8,229 nt of DNA. Origin: Candidatus Aenigmatarchaeota archaeon. GTDB taxonomy: Archaea > Aenigmatarchaeota > Aenigmatarchaeia > CG10238-14. The notes beneath the pieces are model-generated. The model saw nothing but the letters and a program-made list of their open reading frames with translations, was not told where the DNA came from and did not search any database. The position numbers and the translations under genes are program-made. Numbering within the stretch: the first letter of the stretch is position 1; each line of letters begins with the position of its first letter. This document shows positions 5,587 through 8,229 of the stretch, piece after piece. The stretch spans positions 1 through 8,229 of the forward strand of contig DAOVGP010000016.1 of NCBI GenBank assembly GCA_030672375.1, in the 5' to 3' direction.

Positions 5587-5700
5587 GGGGTCGTAGTATA
5601 ATCTGGTAGAACAGTGGGCTCCAGAGTAAATCTCATGGAGAATTGATTCCAAGATGATAGAAGAAACCCACCAGTCAGGGTTCAAATCCCTGCGACCCCA
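5587..5700 (+). tRNA. tRNA-Trp (anticodon CCA) with a 41-nt intron
   Basis: Acceptor stem GGGGTCG (5587-5593) pairs fully with CGACCCC (5693-5699), with discriminator A5700 and no encoded CCA. D-arm 5596-5612 contains the GG pair. Anticodon stem GTGGG (5614-5618) pairs with CCCAC (5667-5671). T-arm is CAGGG / loop TTCAAAT / CCCTG (5676-5692). The loop begins CT-CCA-G, giving anticodon CCA at 5621-5623, read as Trp; G1-C72 and A73 agree with archaeal tRNA-Trp identity. An intron interrupts the anticodon loop at the standard position after nucleotide 37. The tRNA diverges from uppS and ends one base from the pcm stop codon on the other strand. Confidence 0.95.
5625..5665 (+). other. tRNA-Trp intron with anticodon-pairing hairpin
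   Basis: Intron between tRNA positions 37 and 38; because A5625 and A5666 are equivalent, the boundaries may shift by one base. TGGAG at 5636-5640 pairs with CTCCA at 5619-5623 (positions 32-36), and GAG 5624-5626 pairs with CTC 5632-5634, giving an 8-bp hairpin with one bulged A. A competing bulge-helix-bulge needed for splicing would pair CTCC (32-35) with GAAG 5660-5663, leaving AAA as the 3' bulge. It has one C-A mismatch, so it is a relaxed motif. The 3' half holds TTGA (5643-5646) and ATGAT (5654-5658), which resemble D' and C' boxes. Confidence 0.75.
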
Positions 5701-5701
5701 A

Positions 5702-6334
5702 TCATCTCAGGGGGACAAAGACAAAGGATCCCAAATCTTTCTTCTCAAATTTTTTATCAGACAATTTGTCTAGAACAATCATTCTCTGACCGAAAAAATC
5801 ATTCACAGGAGCAACAATTCTACCTCCAATCTTTACCTGTTTAATAACTGGTTTAGGAATCTCTTTACAAGCAGCCGTTATCATGCATTTATCATAAGGA
5901 CTCTCTTTTTTGTAACCTTTCTTCCCATCCCAATTGATTATCTTGATATTGTTCAACTTAACTTTCTTTATGTTATTTTTAGAAAATTCAACGAGGTCGG
6001 GTTCCAATTCCACCGTTATGACCTTTCCCTTCGGACCAACACAATGAGCGAGTAGAGCAGCTTGATAACCAGAGCCAGAACCGATCTCAAGAATTTTTTC
6101 TCCGGGTCTTGGATCAAGTGCTTCTGTCATAATTGCAACGGTGTAAGGTTGAGAAATGGTTTGACCATGGATGGTTGGTAGTGGTATATCATTATATGCG
6201 TGTCTTAAGTGATCCTTAAGGATGAACTTATGTCTTGGTATCTTTCTAAACGCTTCAATTATCGTTGGAGTTTTCAAAGCACCCAATAGAATAAGGTTAT
6301 TGATTAAACGATTTTTCTGTTCCCGGAACTTCAT
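5702..6334 (-). CDS. pcm: Protein-L-isoaspartate O-methyltransferase
   Basis: A 210-residue SAM-dependent methyltransferase that methylates L-isoaspartyl residues in damaged proteins so they can return to aspartate; cytoplasmic. Seen: N-terminal helical region with IPRHKFI at 32-38 and AYNDIPLP at 46-53; the family signature GQTISQPYTVAIMTE at 57-71; SAM-binding motif I LEIGSGSGYQAALLA at 82-96; an acidic VELEPDL at 108-114; DKCMITAA at 148-155; and GGRIVAPV at 170-177 near the C-terminus. Length is typical. The ATG at 6334 lacks a strong ribosome-binding site (GGTAAG directly precedes it), no other in-frame start lies just upstream, and a TATA-like box some 30 bases before suggests a very short leader. 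It lies 66 bases after Alba on the same strand, separated by a T-rich terminator, so it probably has its own promoter. Confidence 0.95.
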   Translation of the reverse strand: MKFREQKNRLINNLILLGALKTPTIIEAFRKIPRHKFILKDHLRHAYNDIPLPTIHGQTISQPYTVAIMTEALDPRPGEKILEIGSGSGYQAALLAHCVGPKGKVITVELEPDLVEFSKNNIKKVKLNNIKIINWDGKKGYKKESPYDKCMITAACKEIPKPVIKQVKIGGRIVAPVNDFFGQRMIVLDKLSDKKFEKKDLGSFVFVPLR

Positions 6335-6363
6335 CTTACCATCAATAGAAATATTCTCCTGAA

Positions 6364-6373
6364 TAATTAAATG
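6364..6373 (-). promoter_or_regulatory. Possible TATA box of pcm
   Basis: The minus strand reads CATTTAATTA here, after the Alba T-tract and about 33 bases before the pcm ATG, so the leader would be under about 10 bases. This fits the lack of a clear ribosome-binding site, but the match is weak. Confidence 0.3.
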
Positions 6374-6375
6374 TC

Positions 6376-6397
6376 AAAAAATAAAGAAAAAAAGAAA
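6376..6397 (-). terminator. T-rich terminator after Alba
   Basis: Beginning four bases past the Alba stop, the minus strand reads T3-C-T7-C-T3-A-T6. Oligo-T tracts of this kind are typical intrinsic terminators in archaea, and placement right after a highly expressed chromatin protein gene fits. No stem is seen upstream. Confidence 0.7.
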
Positions 6398-6400
6398 GAT

Positions 6401-6727
6401 TTACTTTACCAAGATTACGTCTATCGTGGAAACGTTTATCTTGTTTCCGTCTTCGACTACCATTTCTTCAGTTCCAGTTTCTATGCCTTTTATCTTAACA
6501 TCTCCTAGGAAACGATTTCTTACAATCTCTGATACATCAACTGCTCTAGAGATTGATCTCCCTCTCGCCTTAATATGGACTTCTTTCAGACCGCCGCTGA
6601 ATTGGGTTATTACAGCCAACACATAAGACATTGTCGGCTTTCTCCCGACGAAGACCACGTTATCGGCAATTTTACTTTTCTTTTCAGCATCTTTACTTTC
6701 CTTAGGTTTTTCTGCTTCCTTTGCCAT
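6401..6727 (-). CDS. albA: Alba DNA/RNA-binding chromatin protein
   Basis: A 108-residue protein: a Lys/Glu-rich tail at residues 1-22, then a complete Alba domain at 23-108. Alba dimers coat DNA and also bind RNA. Seen: NVVFVGRKPTMSYVLAV at 23-39 (the loop that enters DNA), VHIKARGRSISRAVD at 50-64, the EIVRNRF helix at 67-73, VKIKGIETGTEE, and the closing VSTIDVILVK. In the Sulfolobus protein two lysines (16 and 17) stand in the GKKP loop and Lys16 is acetylated; here the first is Arg29 and only Lys30 remains. The N-terminal charged tail is longer than in many Alba proteins. ATG 6727 is preceded by GGGGTGA with four bases between. A T-rich terminator follows, so it is likely a single-gene transcript. 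Confidence 0.96.
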   Translation of the reverse strand: MAKEAEKPKESKDAEKKSKIADNVVFVGRKPTMSYVLAVITQFSGGLKEVHIKARGRSISRAVDVSEIVRNRFLGDVKIKGIETGTEEMVVEDGNKINVSTIDVILVK

Positions 6728-6731
6728 TAAT

Positions 6732-6738
6732 TCACCCC
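6732..6738 (-). promoter_or_regulatory. Strong ribosome-binding site of Alba
   Basis: GGGGTGA on the minus strand, four bases before ATG 6727. It is among the strongest such sites in the window, in line with high expression of a chromatin protein. Confidence 0.65.
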
Positions 6739-6750
6739 TTGTGTTTTTGA

Positions 6751-6758
6751 ATATAAAT
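6751..6758 (-). promoter_or_regulatory. TATA-like box in the Alba upstream gap
   Basis: The minus strand reads ATTTATAT within the 101-bp gap 6728-6828. A start 22-27 bases downstream would fall at about 6730, which would exclude the strong ribosome-binding site from the mRNA. Either transcription starts closer than usual or the upstream box at 6828-6838 is used. Nothing else is evident in the gap. Confidence 0.3.
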
Positions 6759-6827
6759 CTTGAATTTTTTCCCTAACTTGGATATTGTTTCAAGAGATTT
6801 ACTGTTATTAGTTTTTCACACATCATT

Positions 6828-6838
6828 CTTATATATTT
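6828..6838 (-). promoter_or_regulatory. Candidate Alba TATA box overlapping the preceding stop codon
   Basis: The minus strand reads AAATATATAAG across the final codons and stop of the membrane protein gene. It is the best TATA match near Alba and would give a leader of roughly 80 bases retaining the GGGGTGA ribosome-binding site. The match is partly forced by the codons there. Confidence 0.35.
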
Positions 6839-7575
6839 ATCTCTTCAACCCCAAACCCCATTGAAGTTCTAGTCCATTTTTCATATAACTTCCTAAAAGC
6901 ATGCTTTATTTCTTGTTCCGCCTTACCCTTCTTTATGAAAAAGAGGTAAACTATAACAACTATTACTATTATTATTAAAAATCCAATGATCCAACCGTAA
7001 CCAAATCTAGATGGCTTACTTGGAACAGTAGTTGGGGTACCACCATTTATAGGACAACAACATTTTTCATCTGTGTAACATTCATGTTCATATTCAGAAC
7101 AATCTTCATAATCCTCAAGACATTCGTTGTCTTTAAATTCACAATAACCATCAACACCACAAGTGCCAGTGTATATTGTGGTCGTCGGGGAGATTGTAGT
7201 TGTCGGGGTCGTTGTAGTTACGACTACACCAGTTAGGATTATCATTTTTTCAGAGGATTGATCTTCATTACAATCTGCTCGAACTTTAACGTTATCTTTT
7301 AATGTGTCACATATACTCCAATCTATAGACGAGGATGTGTCAGAAATCCGAGGAGAACACAATGGGCTGTTCATATCTTCCTCATAAACCAATAAGTTAC
7401 CGTCAGTACACGAGCCCGATATTTTACAAATACATGGTCTCCCTCTTTCACATAACCAATCTATACTATCGGATTTACAAGTTGTGATATTGACAGAAAG
7501 GGCTACCATAGGATTCATTAAAAAGATGGATACAAAAACGAAAATTGCGATTAACTTTTTATCACCGATTAACAT
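6829..7575 (-). CDS. Membrane-anchored Cys-rich surface protein with Thr-rich linker, function unknown
   Basis: A 248-residue protein I cannot assign to a named family. Seen in order: a signal peptide (KK at 6-7, hydrophobic core LIAIFVFVSIFLM to about 20, likely cleavage after VALS near 27); a Cys-rich domain at about 33-117 (C33, C42, C48, C50, C56, C73, C89, C102); a Thr/Pro linker at 120-134; a second Cys cluster at 139-174 with regularly spaced C139, C145, C152, C159, C166 and a final CCC at 172-174, resembling the CGxGxCE...C..DC repeats of archaeal surface proteins; a short linker; one membrane segment near 193-214; and a basic cytoplasmic tail of about 34 residues. The topology is therefore outside, with a single C-terminal anchor. 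The first domain resembles that of the gene upstream, which it overlaps by seven bases. ATG 7575 has no ribosome-binding site, so translation is probably coupled. Role inferred only as surface binding or adhesion. Confidence 0.8.
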   Translation of the reverse strand: MLIGDKKLIAIFVFVSIFLMNPMVALSVNITTCKSDSIDWLCERGRPCICKISGSCTDGNLLVYEEDMNSPLCSPRISDTSSSIDWSICDTLKDNVKVRADCNEDQSSEKMIILTGVVVTTTTPTTTISPTTTIYTGTCGVDGYCEFKDNECLEDYEDCSEYEHECYTDEKCCCPINGGTPTTVPSKPSRFGYGWIIGFLIIIVIVVIVYLFFIKKGKAEQEIKHAFRKLYEKWTRTSMGFGVEEINI

Positions 7576-8229
7576 GTGAAGGCCTCATCTTTTATACGGT
7601 ATAACCTTTTATTTGGGTTTGATTCTGGATAAGCTAATGTTAAAACCTTTAATTTCGTGCCAGATGGACAGGATACAAGCTCTGTTAATGCCGCTGATTT
7701 ACTACCTGACGATCCAGGGTTTACGTTTAGAGTACCAGAATAATAGATAGTTCCTTGCGGTTCTCTTATCAACTGTATGAAAACTTTGGTTACTTCATTC
7801 ATTGTATTCTTATTAACATTCAAGCCACATCCAGCTTTGTTACAAGTTAAACTCTTCATTTCTAATTCTTCTGGGAGAGTGGTTGTTGTGACTGGGTGGG
7901 TTATATTTACTATTATTTCCTGAATGGTTTCATAGGGATCATGGCAAACCATCCTTGCCCTCACGATACCCTCTTCCTGAGGTTGAAAAACATAGCTAAA
8001 CGAGACATCAGTCAAATCATCGATTACATCACTCTCCAGCGGTTCATTTTCATAATTATCCAACAAGAATAAACCGTCTTTACATTCGTCAACTTCACAT
8101 TCACAATCATCATTCACACGGCAAGAATCAGGACATATCAGTATTGGACCTTTTACTATTTTAGTTATAGTATTTTTTGTGATGTAAGGATCAAGACAGA
8201 TCACTGATGTAAAAACCTCTCCTACTTCT
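7569..8229 (-). CDS. Cys-rich repeat surface protein, C-terminal part (5' end beyond the window)
   Basis: The reading frame stays open to the right edge, reading EVGEVFTS before the GTG codon at 8204, and that GTG lies inside a repeat, so the gene is treated as truncated rather than starting there. Numbering from 8204: the tail of one repeat ending C3-x-DPY; a full Cys-rich repeat at about 24-102 (C24, C28, C34, C36, C41, C87, again C-x-DPY); a VTTTTLP linker at 105-111; and a C-terminal beta-rich domain at about 115-211 with C121, C126, C179 and a final Cys as the last residue. No membrane segment is visible in this part, so attachment, if any, depends on the missing N-terminus or on a partner such as the adjoining anchored protein. 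It overlaps that gene by seven bases. Repeat length and strand pattern suggest an Ig-like fold, an inference only. Not a family I recognise. Confidence 0.72.
   Translation of the reverse strand, partial: EVGEVFTSVICLDPYITKNTITKIVKGPILICPDSCRVNDDCECEVDECKDGLFLLDNYENEPLESDVIDDLTDVSFSYVFQPQEEGIVRARMVCHDPYETIQEIIVNITHPVTTTTLPEELEMKSLTCNKAGCGLNVNKNTMNEVTKVFIQLIREPQGTIYYSGTLNVNPGSSGSKSAALTELVSCPSGTKLKVLTLAYPESNPNKRLYRIKDEAFTC

Noticed and set aside
5625..5665. A complete box C/D RNA in the tRNA-Trp intron
   Set aside because: No full RUGAUGA near the 5' end and no CUGA near the 3' end; only D'- and C'-like boxes are present, so only a partial guide is proposed.
7180..7230. Short GTAGTTG/GTCGGGG repeats and a small GTAGT...ACTAC inverted repeat
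   Set aside because: They are the coding sequence of the Thr/Pro linker; low-complexity codons explain them without a mobile or regulatory element.
8202..8204. GTG at 8204 as the true start of the right-hand gene
   Set aside because: The frame continues open to the edge, and the codons just before GTG (G-E-V-F-T-S) complete a repeat motif matched 84 residues later, so the gene is cut, not started, here.
1..8229. CRISPR arrays, insertion sequences or attachment sites, including at the tRNA 3' end
   Set aside because: No spaced direct repeats, transposase or integrase motifs were seen, and the sequence after the tRNA is the conserved pcm gene rather than an inserted element.

Overview
The window is AT-rich archaeal DNA, packed tightly enough that no gap exceeds about 100 bases. 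It is archaeal because it carries the anhydromevalonate-phosphate branch of the mevalonate pathway, isopentenyl phosphate kinase, a geranylgeranyl-reductase-type flavoprotein, an Alba chromatin protein and an intron-containing tRNA-Trp without encoded CCA. Several starts are preceded by a GGTGA or GTGAT ribosome-binding site, the part of the archaeal anti-Shine-Dalgarno complement nearest AUCAC. The Cys-rich, Thr-linker surface proteins at the right end resemble those often seen in DPANN-type genomes. That lineage guess is an inference and is weak.

Layout, left to right. Plus strand, 1-2637: the end of a UbiD-family decarboxylase, then the large and small subunits of phosphomevalonate dehydratase (aconitase X type), then isopentenyl phosphate kinase. 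These are co-linear with gaps or overlaps of a few bases. They form the last three steps of the archaeal mevalonate pathway: mevalonate 5-phosphate to trans-anhydromevalonate 5-phosphate, to isopentenyl phosphate, to isopentenyl diphosphate (IPP). Minus strand, 5512-2634: a cis-prenyltransferase (UppS type), a geranylgeranyl-reductase-family flavoprotein and a short-chain trans-polyprenyl diphosphate synthase. These use IPP to make and saturate membrane-lipid and glycan-carrier isoprenoids. The two clusters meet tail to tail with stop codons overlapping by four bases, so supply and use of IPP sit side by side.

At 5587-5700 (+) is tRNA-Trp(CCA) with a 41-nt intron. It diverges from uppS across a 74-bp gap and ends one base from the stop of pcm, which runs toward it. 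Minus strand, 6727-5702: Alba, a T-rich terminator, then protein-L-isoaspartate methyltransferase. Minus strand, 8229-6829: two overlapping genes for surface or membrane-anchored Cys-rich proteins. The first is cut by the window edge. The two share a duplicated domain.

The strongest points for a second look are the co-linear lower mevalonate operon, the likely non-standard start of the kinase, the tRNA-Trp intron that may act as a minimal guide for C34 methylation, and the repeated Cys-rich surface domain.
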